A stretch of DNA of 64,000 nt from Paenibacillus_G elgii_A (GTDB lineage Bacteria > Bacillota > Bacilli > Paenibacillales > NBRC-103111). Below, one piece after another: positions 25,669 through 34,081 of the stretch (position 1 is the first letter of the stretch; the number at the start of each line of letters is the position of its first letter). The notes under the pieces were generated by a model. The model was not told the DNA's origin, did no database searches, and worked only from the letters and a program-made list of their open reading frames with translations. The position numbers were made by a program, and so were the translations under genes. The stretch lies in NCBI GenBank assembly GCA_042219835.1, contig JBHJMN010000002.1:226224-290223 (forward strand), given 5' to 3'.

Positions 25669-26919
25669 ATGAAGTGGCCGGCCGTCACCGTCAATTTAAG
25701 CAAGTACCGGAAAATAGGACAAGCCATCGGCATGTATTCAAGGACGTTGACCATCCTGATGACAGGATGTCTGTTGTTTTTTATAGCCATCGGATTGCTG
25801 GGATATGTGCATTCGACCGTCTCGAACCCTTCCCCTTCCACGTCGATGAAGGGACTTGCAGCTTCCGTATCCAGCCGTTTTTTCATGGATATGATGGGGA
25901 TGGAGGTACCGGGTCTTCAACAGGACCGAAAGTCGTTTACGTTTTCACAATCGAACGTGTCGGGCTTCCTGTTCTCGCTGTTTACCGATCTGAATCCGAA
26001 GGACCCGAAGACGCTCATTTCCCGGGAGGTGCCCGGGCTGTCGCAGGAGCGCTCCGTGCTGCTGAGCGGCGCCGACGGCTTCGTCGTCGATTCTCCCGAG
26101 GACTACGGCCCCAAATCGGATGTGTTCCAGCGCGGGGATCTGGGGGAAGCAGGTTCGATCACAGCCAATCCCGGAGCGAAATCGGTCGACGAAGGGAAAG
26201 TGCAGGGACCGGCCATCCCGCTGCCTGCGGCCGAAGGACCGAGAATGGCCGGCAAAAACGTCGCTTTCGTCTATCAATCGCACAATCAGGAATCGTATTT
26301 GCCGGAGCTGCCGGGCGTCAGAGATCCAGACAAGGCGTACGACCCGAAACGGAACGTAACGCTGGTCGGGCTGCGGCTCGCCCAAATGCTGGAGAAGGAA
26401 GGCATCGGCGCCGTGCATTCGGATAAAAACTATCCGGCTATCGAAAAAAGCTTCAACTATTACTACTCCTACAAATATTCATTCAAAACGCTGGAAGAGG
26501 CCGTATCCGGGCACCCGGATTTGAAATTTTATTTTGACATTCACCGCGACTCGCAGCGCCGCGACAAGACGACGGCGACGATCAACGGAAAAGATTACGC
26601 GCAAATCTACTTTATCATCGGCGGCAAAAATCCGAATTGGAAGCAAAACTACCAGTTTGCCGAACAAATCGACCGGGTACTCGAAGCGAAGTATCCCGGC
26701 CTATCCAAGGGGATTCATGCCAAAAACGGAGAAGGCAACGGCGTCTACAACCAGACCTTCTCCCCGAACAACGTGCTGATCGAAGTCGGCGGCGTGGACA
26801 ACAGCCTGGAGGAATGCTATCGCACCGTGGATGCGCTGGCCAAGGCGGTTTCCGAAGTAATCCTGAATGCGGAGAAGGTCGATGCGCCGGTTGCGGGCGG
26901 GAAAGACGGGAAAAAGTAA
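25669..26919 (+). CDS. spoIIP: Stage II sporulation protein P (engulfment hydrolase)
   Basis: SpoIIP is a mother-cell peptidoglycan amidase/endopeptidase that works with SpoIID and SpoIIM in engulfment. The 416-residue protein has one N-terminal span (about residues 24-46), a variable region, then the SpoIIP catalytic domain with FVYQSHNQESYLPEL (about 200-214), FDIHRDSQRRDKTT and NNVLIEVGGVDNSLEE, which hold the likely zinc and catalytic residues. AAGGAGG lies eight bases before the ATG at 25669. Confidence 0.95.
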   Translation: MKWPAVTVNLSKYRKIGQAIGMYSRTLTILMTGCLLFFIAIGLLGYVHSTVSNPSPSTSMKGLAASVSSRFFMDMMGMEVPGLQQDRKSFTFSQSNVSGFLFSLFTDLNPKDPKTLISREVPGLSQERSVLLSGADGFVVDSPEDYGPKSDVFQRGDLGEAGSITANPGAKSVDEGKVQGPAIPLPAAEGPRMAGKNVAFVYQSHNQESYLPELPGVRDPDKAYDPKRNVTLVGLRLAQMLEKEGIGAVHSDKNYPAIEKSFNYYYSYKYSFKTLEEAVSGHPDLKFYFDIHRDSQRRDKTTATINGKDYAQIYFIIGGKNPNWKQNYQFAEQIDRVLEAKYPGLSKGIHAKNGEGNGVYNQTFSPNNVLIEVGGVDNSLEECYRTVDALAKAVSEVILNAEKVDAPVAGGKDGKK

Positions 26920-26961
26920 CGGCCGGTACCGGACCCTTGGCGAGAAAGAGAGGAGAGCGGG

Positions 26962-27363
26962 GTGAAAGGAAATGCGTTCGTCAAAGTCGGCGTCGTAGGG
27001 TTGGCGATGGCTTTCTGCATCTTTTTCGGAGTCGCGCTTGTCACGCAGGGAACCGAGCGGATTCACGGCCCGCTGACCAAGCCGCAGGCCGGTGCTGGGG
27101 AAGCGAAGCAGCACGCGTATACCTCCGCGCCAGTAGGGAAGCAGGTCGCTGCGCCTCCGGCCGGAACGAATGCGGCGGGGCCGGCGTCTAAGCCGCAAGC
27201 GCAGCGACCTGCGGAGGCCAAAGCGAAGCCGGCCATGCCGGAAGATCCGGCTGCGAACACGGGCATCAATCGTGTCGGGAACAAGGCGGGAGAACTGCTG
27301 CAGATTGCGGCGTATCACGGCATCCGTCTCGTCGTCTCTCTGTTCGAGGCGCTAAGTCCATAA
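26962..27363 (+). CDS. yqxA: YqxA-like small membrane protein (DUF3679)
   Basis: The 133-residue protein has one N-terminal span (about residues 8-27; VVGLAMAFCIFFGVALVTQG), an Ala/Pro-rich middle, and a conserved-looking helical end (NRVGNKAGELLQIAAYHGIR). B. subtilis has yqxA at the same place between spoIIP and lepA. It starts with GTG after GAGGAGAGCGGG. The middle is low-complexity, so the call leans on position and the two ends. Function is unknown. Confidence 0.65.
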   Translation: MKGNAFVKVGVVGLAMAFCIFFGVALVTQGTERIHGPLTKPQAGAGEAKQHAYTSAPVGKQVAAPPAGTNAAGPASKPQAQRPAEAKAKPAMPEDPAANTGINRVGNKAGELLQIAAYHGIRLVVSLFEALSP

Positions 27364-27411
27364 GCGCCGTCTTCGGCAGCGGGACGGACATGGAAGTTTT
27401 AGGGGTGTCCA

Positions 27412-27440
27412 TTGATGCCTGCCGTCACAACTGCTATAAT
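27412..27440 (+). promoter_or_regulatory. Sigma-A promoter of lepA
   Basis: TTGATG (27412-27417) and TATAAT (27435-27440) are spaced 17 bases apart, 45 bases before the lepA start. Confidence 0.7.
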
Positions 27441-27484
27441 TAGAAGTATTGTAAATTTGCAGGTTAGTGAGGGTAAAGCTGCCG

Positions 27485-29299
27485 ATGGATATCCAAGCCA
27501 GACAAAAGAAAATAAGAAATTTTTGTATCATCGCCCATATCGACCACGGGAAATCGACGCTTGCAGACCGCATCCTCGAATATACCGGCGCGCTGACGTC
27601 GCGTGAAATGCAGGAGCAGGTGCTTGACCAGATGGATCTGGAACGCGAGCGGGGCATCACGATTAAGCTGCAGGCGGTTCGCCTTAGCTACCGGGCCGAC
27701 GACGGTGAAGATTATATATTGAATTTGATCGATACCCCGGGACACGTCGACTTTACGTACGAGGTTTCCCGCAGTCTTGCCGCCTGTGAAGGCGCGCTGC
27801 TCGTCGTGGATGCGGCGCAGGGGATTGAAGCGCAAACGCTTGCCAACGTTTACTTGGCATTGGACAACAATCTGGAAATTTTGCCGGTCATCAACAAAAT
27901 TGACCTCCCCAGCGCAGAGCCGGAACGGGTGAAGCAGGAAGTCGAGGATGTGATCGGGCTTGATGCCAGCGATGCTGTACTAGCTTCCGCCAAGGCCGGC
28001 ATCGGAATCAAGGAAATTCTTGAGCAGGTCGTGCAGAAGGTTCCCGCACCGACGGGCAATCCGGACAACCCGCTCAAGGCGCTCATATTCGACTCGCACT
28101 ACGACCCGTACAAGGGCGTTATCGTGTACGTCCGTGTTATCGACGGCTCGATCAAAGCGGGCTCGAAAATCAAATTCATGGCGACGGACAAGACGTTCGA
28201 GGTCATCGAGGTCGGTGCATTCAAGCCGCGCATGGGCTCGGTTCCTTCGCTGGAGGTCGGCGATGTCGGCTTCATCGTCGCCGGGATCAAGAACGTCGGC
28301 GACACCCGGGTCGGGGATACGGTAACGGACGCCAAAAATCCGACGCCCGAGCCGCTGCCGGGCTACCGCAAAATCAACCCGATGGTATTCTGCGGACTGT
28401 ATCCGATCGAAACGAGCGATTACAACGATCTGCGCGAAGCGCTGGAGAAGCTGCAGTTGAACGACGCGTCGCTCAGCTTTGAGCCGGAGACGTCCACGGC
28501 GCTCGGCTTCGGCTTCCGCTGCGGATTTTTGGGGCTGCTCCACATGGAGATCATCCAGGAGCGGATCGAGCGCGAATTCAACATTCCGCTCATTACGACC
28601 GCGCCGAGCGTGGTGTTCCGCGTGACGCAGACGAACGGCACGGTGCTGAACATCGAGAACCCGTCGCTCTTCCCGGAGCCGGGCAAAATCGACTTCGTCG
28701 AAGAGCCTTACGTTAAGGCGTCCGTCATCGTCCCGAACGATTATGTCGGCGCCATCATGGAGCTGTGCCAATCCAAGCGCGGCGAATATATCAATATGGA
28801 ATATCTCGACACGACCCGCGTGACGCTCACTTACGATATTCCGCTGTCGGAAATCGTTTACGACTTCTTCGACCAATTGAAATCGAGCACCAAAGGCTAC
28901 GCTTCGTTCGATTACGAGCTGTCGGGCTACAAGCGTTCCAATCTTGTAAAAATGGATATTCTGCTGAACGGGGAGCAGGTGGACGCGCTCTCGTTCATTG
29001 TGCACCGCGACCGGGCGTTCCACCGCGGCCGCATCATTTGCGAGAAGCTGAAGGAGCTCATTCCGCGCCAAATGTTCGAGGTGCCGGTGCAGGCGGCGAT
29101 CGGCCAGAAGGTCATCGCGCGCGAGACGGTGAAGGCGATGCGCAAAAACGTCCTCGCCAAATGCTACGGCGGCGACATTTCGCGGAAGCGGAAGCTGCTC
29201 GAGAAGCAGAAGGAAGGCAAAAAGCGCATGAAGCAGGTCGGCAGCGTGGAAGTGCCGCAAGAAGCGTTTATGGCCGTACTCAAGATCGACGATAACTAA
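27485..29299 (+). CDS. lepA: Elongation factor 4 (LepA GTPase)
   Basis: LepA is a ribosome-associated GTPase that aids initiation or back-translocation. The 604-residue protein has G1 HIDHGKST (residues 16-23), the G3 DTPGH motif and NKID (G4), EF-G-like domains II, III and V, and the LepA-specific C-terminal domain ending QEAFMAVLKIDDN. The ATG at 27485 gives the normal MDIQARQKKIRNFCIIAHID start. The upstream GTG at 27467 is less likely. Confidence 0.97.
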   Translation: MDIQARQKKIRNFCIIAHIDHGKSTLADRILEYTGALTSREMQEQVLDQMDLERERGITIKLQAVRLSYRADDGEDYILNLIDTPGHVDFTYEVSRSLAACEGALLVVDAAQGIEAQTLANVYLALDNNLEILPVINKIDLPSAEPERVKQEVEDVIGLDASDAVLASAKAGIGIKEILEQVVQKVPAPTGNPDNPLKALIFDSHYDPYKGVIVYVRVIDGSIKAGSKIKFMATDKTFEVIEVGAFKPRMGSVPSLEVGDVGFIVAGIKNVGDTRVGDTVTDAKNPTPEPLPGYRKINPMVFCGLYPIETSDYNDLREALEKLQLNDASLSFEPETSTALGFGFRCGFLGLLHMEIIQERIEREFNIPLITTAPSVVFRVTQTNGTVLNIENPSLFPEPGKIDFVEEPYVKASVIVPNDYVGAIMELCQSKRGEYINMEYLDTTRVTLTYDIPLSEIVYDFFDQLKSSTKGYASFDYELSGYKRSNLVKMDILLNGEQVDALSFIVHRDRAFHRGRIICEKLKELIPRQMFEVPVQAAIGQKVIARETVKAMRKNVLAKCYGGDISRKRKLLEKQKEGKKRMKQVGSVEVPQEAFMAVLKIDDN

Positions 29300-29305
29300 G
29301 AAAAA

Positions 29306-29344
29306 AGCGGGCAGGTGCTTCGGAGTTCCGAACGCCTGCTTTTG
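29306..29344 (+). terminator. Hairpin between lepA and hemW
   Basis: GCAGGTGCTTCGGA and TCCGAACGCCTGC form a strong stem with a two-base loop and a short TTTT tail. Readthrough is likely in part. Confidence 0.55.
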
Positions 29345-29362
29345 CCATTAGGGGGAACCTAA

Positions 29363-30541
29363 ATGCTGCAGCGAACCCAGACACCCCAAGCGGTGTATAT
29401 TCATATCCCTTTTTGCACGAACAAGTGCCACTATTGCGATTTCAATTCCTACGTGTTGAAAGGCCAGCCGGTCATGGATTACCTGGACGCGCTTGAGCGC
29501 GAAATGGAACGGACGGTACAGGCGGTCCCGCCGGGGGAGATTGAGACGATCTTCGTCGGGGGCGGAACGCCGACGGTGTTGACGCCGGAGCAGATGGAAG
29601 TGTTTTTGCGCCGTGTCCGCGCTTATTTCCCGGCCTGGTCGCCGCAGCTGGAATTTACGATGGAGGCGAATCCGGGCACAACCGACCTGGAGAAGCTGCA
29701 AGCGATGAAAGAAGGGGGCGTCAACCGGATCAGCTTCGGGGTGCAGTCGTTTGACAACGGGCTTCTCGAAGGCATCGGGCGCATCCATAATACCGACGAC
29801 GTATACCGGAGCTTGGAGAACGCGCGGAAGGCCGGGTTTACGAATCTGTCCATCGATCTGATGTTCGGACTGCCGAAGCAGACCAAGGCGGTCATGGAAG
29901 CGACGCTGAAGGAAGCGCTCGCGTTGGACCTGCCGCACTACTCGATCTATAGCTTAAAGGTGGAAGAGAATACGTTGTTCCACACGCTCTATGAGCGCGG
30001 ACAGCTGCCGTTGCCCGAAGAAGATGAAGAAATCGGCATGTTTCTGCTGATTATGGAACGGCTGCGCTCGGCCGGCTACGGGCAGTATGAGATCAGCAAC
30101 TTTGCCAGACCCGGGTACGAGAGCCGGCATAACGCGATGTACTGGCGAAATCAGAGCTATTACGGCCTTGGCGCCGGGGCTCACGGCTATGTTCATGGCC
30201 AGCGCCATGTGAATATTAAAGGCGTCCAGCCTTATATCGACGCGACGCGCAGCGGGCTGCCGCTATTAGAGAAGAACGCGGTGGAAGTTCATGAAGCGAT
30301 GGAAGATTTCATGATGGTCGGGCTGCGGATGCTCGGCGGCGTGCATAAAGCGGATTTTAACGAGCAGTTCGGCATAGAGTTGGACAACGTGTTCGGGCAC
30401 GTGCTCCAGCGGCAATGCAGCCTTGGGTTGCTGGAGGCGAGCGCCGAGGGCTACAAGCTGAGTGAGCGCGGCGTGCTGCTTGGAAACGAAGTGTTCGGCG
30501 AATTTTTGGGAGCCGTAAAAAATACGTCAAAAATAGGTTGA
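29363..30541 (+). CDS. hemW: Radical SAM heme chaperone HemW
   Basis: HemW binds heme and a 4Fe-4S cluster and delivers heme to target enzymes; older annotations call it oxygen-independent coproporphyrinogen III oxidase. The 392-residue protein has the cluster motif C18-x3-C22-x2-C25 (HIPFCTNKCHYCDF), the GGGTPT SAM motif, and a C-terminal HemN domain. Position after lepA is conserved. Confidence 0.94.
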   Translation: MLQRTQTPQAVYIHIPFCTNKCHYCDFNSYVLKGQPVMDYLDALEREMERTVQAVPPGEIETIFVGGGTPTVLTPEQMEVFLRRVRAYFPAWSPQLEFTMEANPGTTDLEKLQAMKEGGVNRISFGVQSFDNGLLEGIGRIHNTDDVYRSLENARKAGFTNLSIDLMFGLPKQTKAVMEATLKEALALDLPHYSIYSLKVEENTLFHTLYERGQLPLPEEDEEIGMFLLIMERLRSAGYGQYEISNFARPGYESRHNAMYWRNQSYYGLGAGAHGYVHGQRHVNIKGVQPYIDATRSGLPLLEKNAVEVHEAMEDFMMVGLRMLGGVHKADFNEQFGIELDNVFGHVLQRQCSLGLLEASAEGYKLSERGVLLGNEVFGEFLGAVKNTSKIG

Positions 30542-30619
30542 TCCTTTATACGTCTTGTTGTATATTTATTCATATCATTTTCTCCATGAGATATTACGAG
30601 GCGATAGGTGGGAACCGCT

Positions 30620-31087
30620 ATGACGACGACCTTGACCTGCAGAAAAGCGACCGCGCAGGACATTGACACATTATACGACATTATTCAAGGCTATGCTGAG
30701 AAAGGAATTATGCTCCCGCGTTCCAAGGAGACGCTGTCTGTGCAGCTCGATACGTTCGTCGTAGCGGAGATCGATGGCCAGCTTGTGGGTTGCGGCTCGC
30801 TCACAAGGCTCGGGCAGGATCTGGTCGAGATCCGGTCGCTCGGCGTTTCCGACGGATATAAAGGTCAAGGCATCGGCAAGGCGCTCGTCGCCTCGCTGCT
30901 GCACGAAGCGAAGCAGCAGGGCATTCCGAAAGTGATGGCGCTAACCTACGAGGTGGCGTTCTTCGAAAGAAACGGCTTTGCCGTTGTCGAGAAGGAGATC
31001 TTCCCTGAGAAGGTATGGCGCGACTGCATCCACTGCAAAAAGCAGCATTGCTGCGACGAAATCGCCGTCCTGAAACGGCTAGACTGA
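30620..31087 (+). CDS. GNAT acetyltransferase, ArgA-like
   Basis: The 155-residue protein is one GNAT fold with the acetyl-CoA motif RSLGVSDGYKGQGIGKALVA (about residues 76-95). Its tail VWRDCIHCKKQHCCDEIAVL is cysteine-rich and resembles the end of short N-acetylglutamate synthase-like proteins. That suggests amino-acid N-acetylation, but no arginine genes are nearby. The ATG at 30620 has AGGTGGG upstream. It ends just ahead of the CIRCE-controlled operon. Confidence 0.8.
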   Translation: MTTTLTCRKATAQDIDTLYDIIQGYAEKGIMLPRSKETLSVQLDTFVVAEIDGQLVGCGSLTRLGQDLVEIRSLGVSDGYKGQGIGKALVASLLHEAKQQGIPKVMALTYEVAFFERNGFAVVEKEIFPEKVWRDCIHCKKQHCCDEIAVLKRLD

Positions 31088-31088
31088 C

Positions 31089-31117
31089 TTGACACAGACC
31101 CTATGGGTCTGTTATTT
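31089..31117 (+). promoter_or_regulatory. Sigma-A promoter of the hrcA-dnaK operon
   Basis: TTGACA (31089-31094) and TTATTT (31112-31117) are 17 bases apart; the CIRCE operator follows at 31128. Confidence 0.6.
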
Positions 31118-31119
31118 TT
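31094..31119 (+). terminator. Terminator of the acetyltransferase gene, overlapping the hrcA promoter
   Basis: ACAGACCC (31094-31101), a TAT loop and GGGTCTGT (31105-31112) form an eight-base-pair hairpin followed by TATTTTT. It occupies the promoter's spacer. Confidence 0.65.
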
Positions 31120-31127
31120 GTATTAGC

Positions 31128-31154
31128 TTAGCACTCACTAACACGGAGTGCTAA
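31128..31154. promoter_or_regulatory. CIRCE operator for HrcA
   Basis: TTAGCACTC (31128-31136), nine bases, then GAGTGCTAA (31146-31154) is a perfect match to the CIRCE consensus. HrcA bound here represses the hsp70 operon in the absence of heat stress. Confidence 0.97.
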
Positions 31155-31415
31155 CGAAAGAGCGGTTTGAATGTTTGAGAAACAAGGCAAGTGAGACATG
31201 CCTTGGTTTATTTCTTTTAATATATTTGTTTTTCGAAGAAACGTTTTTGACGAAGGGGAGAAACTGCAAGCCGGAGAGTTTACGTGCCGCCTTTGAATTC
31301 GGGTTCTTACCGACAGGTAGGTTCAATTGGAACCCGAGTTCAACGGAGGCTGCAGTTTGTTTCCCGCAGTCAACCTCCGTCAATCGAAAAACCTCCAAAG
31401 CAGGGGGGACTTGGT
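31155..31415 (+). other. Long structured 5' leader of hrcA
   Basis: The 261 bases between CIRCE and the hrcA start hold no credible gene. AAACTGCA-A-GCC (31261-31272) can pair with GGCTGCAGTTT (31348-31358), enclosing GAATTCGGGTTC (31295-31306) paired with GAACCCGAGTTC (31330-31341). An alternative stem uses ACGGAGGCTGC (31343-31353) with GCAG and CCTCCGT (ending 31380) and cannot coexist with the first. CCTCC at 31392-31396 faces the G-rich hrcA ribosome-binding site. Confidence 0.5.
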
Positions 31416-32447
31416 GTGCTAACCGAACGACAACGTCATATTTTAAGCGCCATCGTCGATGATTACATCCGTTCTGCGGAGCCGGTCGGCTCCCGCAGCA
31501 TATCCAAGCGCGGCAACGTGGGATTCAGCCCCGCCACCATCCGCAACGAAATGTCCGACCTGGAGGAAATGGGCTTTCTGGAGCAGCCGCACACATCGGC
31601 CGGCCGGATTCCTTCCAACAAGGGTTACCGATATTATGTCGATCATCTGATGCATTATAACCAGCTTCCGGCTCAGGATGTCGACATGCTTAAGCAGTTT
31701 TTTGCCGAAAAAATGCAGGAAATGGAACGTACCATCCAGCATGTGGCGCAAATTTTGTCTCAACTGACGAACTATACGTCCATCGTCATGGGACCGGAGA
31801 TGCTGGGCACGACGCTGAAGCATTTGCAGATCGTTCCGCTCAACGAGCGGACGGCTGTCGCGATTATCGTGACCAATACCGGACAGGTGGAGAACAAGAC
31901 TGTCACGATTCCCGAGGGCGTTCCGATGTCAGAGATCGAAAAGTTCGTCAACCTGCTCAATGCCCGGCTCAAGAACGTGCCGCTGCTTCATTTCAAGTCG
32001 AAGCTGTACACGGAGATCGCCTCGGAGCTGAGCAGCTACGTCTCCGGTTACGAAGAGCTGCTGCTCATGCTGGATCATGTGATGGACCGCGGAGAGGAAG
32101 AGCGGATTTTCCTTGGCGGCACGACGAACATGCTGACGCAGCCCGAGTTCAAGGATGTCGATAAAGTAAAAAGCATTCTGGACTTGCTCGCCGAAGGGCC
32201 AAAGCTGGTACAGCTGTTTGACGGAACCGGCGAAACGAACGGGATACTGGTGCGGATCGGCAGCGAGAACAAGCTGGAAGCCGTGAACGATTGCAGTCTG
32301 ATCACCGCTTCGTATTCGATAGACGGGCAGCTGCTCGGGACGATCGGCATCCTCGGACCGACGCGGATGGATTACGGTAAAGTCATCAAGCTGCTTGATC
32401 ATTTGACGAAAGATTTGAATCAGTTAATGGGGCGTTGGTACAAATGA
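31416..32447 (+). CDS. hrcA: Heat-inducible transcription repressor HrcA
   Basis: HrcA represses class I heat-shock genes at CIRCE and is kept active by the GroE chaperonin in Bacillus. The 343-residue protein has an N-terminal winged helix (LTERQRHILSAIVDDYIRSA ... ATIRNEMSDLEEMGFLEQPH), then GAF-like and dimerisation domains. The start is GTG at 31416, after AGGGGGGA at 31402-31409; the frame stays open upstream to 31284 but gives no HrcA-like sequence. Its stop overlaps the chaperonin start. Confidence 0.96.
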   Translation: MLTERQRHILSAIVDDYIRSAEPVGSRSISKRGNVGFSPATIRNEMSDLEEMGFLEQPHTSAGRIPSNKGYRYYVDHLMHYNQLPAQDVDMLKQFFAEKMQEMERTIQHVAQILSQLTNYTSIVMGPEMLGTTLKHLQIVPLNERTAVAIIVTNTGQVENKTVTIPEGVPMSEIEKFVNLLNARLKNVPLLHFKSKLYTEIASELSSYVSGYEELLLMLDHVMDRGEEERIFLGGTTNMLTQPEFKDVDKVKSILDLLAEGPKLVQLFDGTGETNGILVRIGSENKLEAVNDCSLITASYSIDGQLLGTIGILGPTRMDYGKVIKLLDHLTKDLNQLMGRWYK

Positions 32448-33982
32448 GCCAAATCAAGCCGACAGGCCAGGAAGGCGAAGAGGCGTTTGCCACGCTGCGG
32501 AACAACGCGAATGCGATCCGCGCCATTTGCTCGGCGGTAGAAGGGACCCTCGGACCGAAGGGGCTTGATACGATGCTGGTCGGGACGCAGGGGGAAGTCG
32601 TCATTACGAATGACGGCGTGACCATTTTGGAAAAGATGGACGTCACCCACCCCGCCGCGAGATTGCTCATTCAAGTCGCCCGTTCCCAGCAGCATCAAGT
32701 CGGGGATGGCACGACGACGGCTACCGTGCTGGCGGGCGCATTGGTCGCCGAAGGCGTGGCGCAGGTCACGCGGGGCGTACCGGTGGCGAAGGTCGTCCGC
32801 GGGGTGCAGGACGGCGTGGCCGCGGCGCTGGAGTCGCTGGCCCGCCGGGCGCGCCCGATGGAAGGAATGAGCGATCCGCTGCTGTACCGGATCGCGTACA
32901 TTGCGGGGCGGGAGCATGCCGACCTCGCCAAGCTGATCGTCGAAGGGGCGAAGCGTCTCGGCCCGGCGAAGCTGCGGGAGCCGCACTTCCGCTTCTCCGA
33001 CGTCGTGATGTCACACGGAAAAGCGGCGAATGAAGTATGGCCCGGTCTGTTGATTAACAAAAAACCGGCCAATGCGCAGCTTGATTTTCCGCCGGATACG
33101 GCGCAGGTGCTGCTGTTCCAGGATGCGTTCGAGCCGGAGACGGTCGATGAAGAAGCGCTCATGACCGATGCGGGCTTCCACAAGCAGACGCAGCTGCGGG
33201 AGCAGTTCCGCGCTCTCTTGGAGAAGCTCGTCGAGCTGCGCGTCGGCTTCGTGGCCTCGGAACGGGGCGTCGACCCTGAGGCGGAACAGTTTTGCACCGA
33301 CCATGGGATCATGGTGCTGCAGCGCCTGCCGCGCGCGGAGCTGCGCCGCATCGCCGAATACACCGGCGCGCGGCCGATCCGCCGCAGCGGACTGCGCAAG
33401 CCCGCTTCGGAGCTGGCGGGCTATCTGGGCTTCGCCGGGCACGTCGCTTATGACGAGCGGCTGGAGAGCGTGCGGATGGCCGAAGGCAAAGGCCGCACGC
33501 AAGTATCCATCGTCGTGGGCGCCAGCACGAGCGAGGTGGTCGGCGAGCGGCTGCGCATCGCCCGCGACGCGGCTTCAAGCGTGCAGGCCGCGCTGCGCGG
33601 CGGCTGCCTGCCCGGCGGCGGGGCGTCCGAAATGGCCGTCGCCCACGAGCTTGACCGCCACCGGGAGACGGTGCAGGGCATGGAAGGCTTCGGCATTGCC
33701 GCCGTCGCGCAGGCGCTGCGCAAGCCGCTGGCCCAAATCGTCGTGAACGCGGGCTACAACCCTCTGGAGAAGGTCGAAGAGGTGAAGGCGGCGCAGATCG
33801 CTTCCGGCAACGATGCGCTCGGTATCGACTGCGATACCGGAAGCGTCGCGGATATGATGGCCGCCGGCGTCGTCGACCCGGCGGAGGTGAAGCTGCATGC
33901 GCTGCAGGCTGCCGGCGAGGTGGCATGCGCGGTGCTTCGCATCCACACGGTCATTAAGATGCGCCCGCGCACGGAAGAGTAG
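32444..33982 (+). CDS. Group III (archaeal-type, thermosome-like) chaperonin
   Basis: The 512-residue protein is a chaperonin of the thermosome/CCT type, not GroEL. Visible motifs are LGPKGLD (residues 36-42), TNDGVTIL (55-62), the nucleotide motif GDGTTTATVLAGA (87-99), a conserved aspartate D375 in RIARDAASS at the position of the GroEL catalytic Asp, LPGGGASEM, VNAGYNPLEKV, and the ending GIDCDTGSVADMMAAGVVDP. There is no GGM tail. Such proteins, called group III chaperonins and known from bacteria such as Carboxydothermus, close with a built-in lid and need no GroES. The ATG overlaps the hrcA stop (ATGA), so it is translationally coupled and under CIRCE control. Confidence 0.9.
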   Translation: MSQIKPTGQEGEEAFATLRNNANAIRAICSAVEGTLGPKGLDTMLVGTQGEVVITNDGVTILEKMDVTHPAARLLIQVARSQQHQVGDGTTTATVLAGALVAEGVAQVTRGVPVAKVVRGVQDGVAAALESLARRARPMEGMSDPLLYRIAYIAGREHADLAKLIVEGAKRLGPAKLREPHFRFSDVVMSHGKAANEVWPGLLINKKPANAQLDFPPDTAQVLLFQDAFEPETVDEEALMTDAGFHKQTQLREQFRALLEKLVELRVGFVASERGVDPEAEQFCTDHGIMVLQRLPRAELRRIAEYTGARPIRRSGLRKPASELAGYLGFAGHVAYDERLESVRMAEGKGRTQVSIVVGASTSEVVGERLRIARDAASSVQAALRGGCLPGGGASEMAVAHELDRHRETVQGMEGFGIAAVAQALRKPLAQIVVNAGYNPLEKVEEVKAAQIASGNDALGIDCDTGSVADMMAAGVVDPAEVKLHALQAAGEVACAVLRIHTVIKMRPRTEE

Positions 33983-34081
33983 GGCCCAAAGCATGCCGGG
34001 CGTTTCCCGGACGCGAGGGATGGTTACAATAAGTAGAAATAGAGAGGCCGGACGGCCGATTCGGTTAAGGAGGTGACACAA

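Noticed and set aside
31148..31462. 104-codon frame over the hrcA leader
   Set aside because: It starts in the CIRCE element, runs into hrcA in another frame and has no ribosome-binding site.
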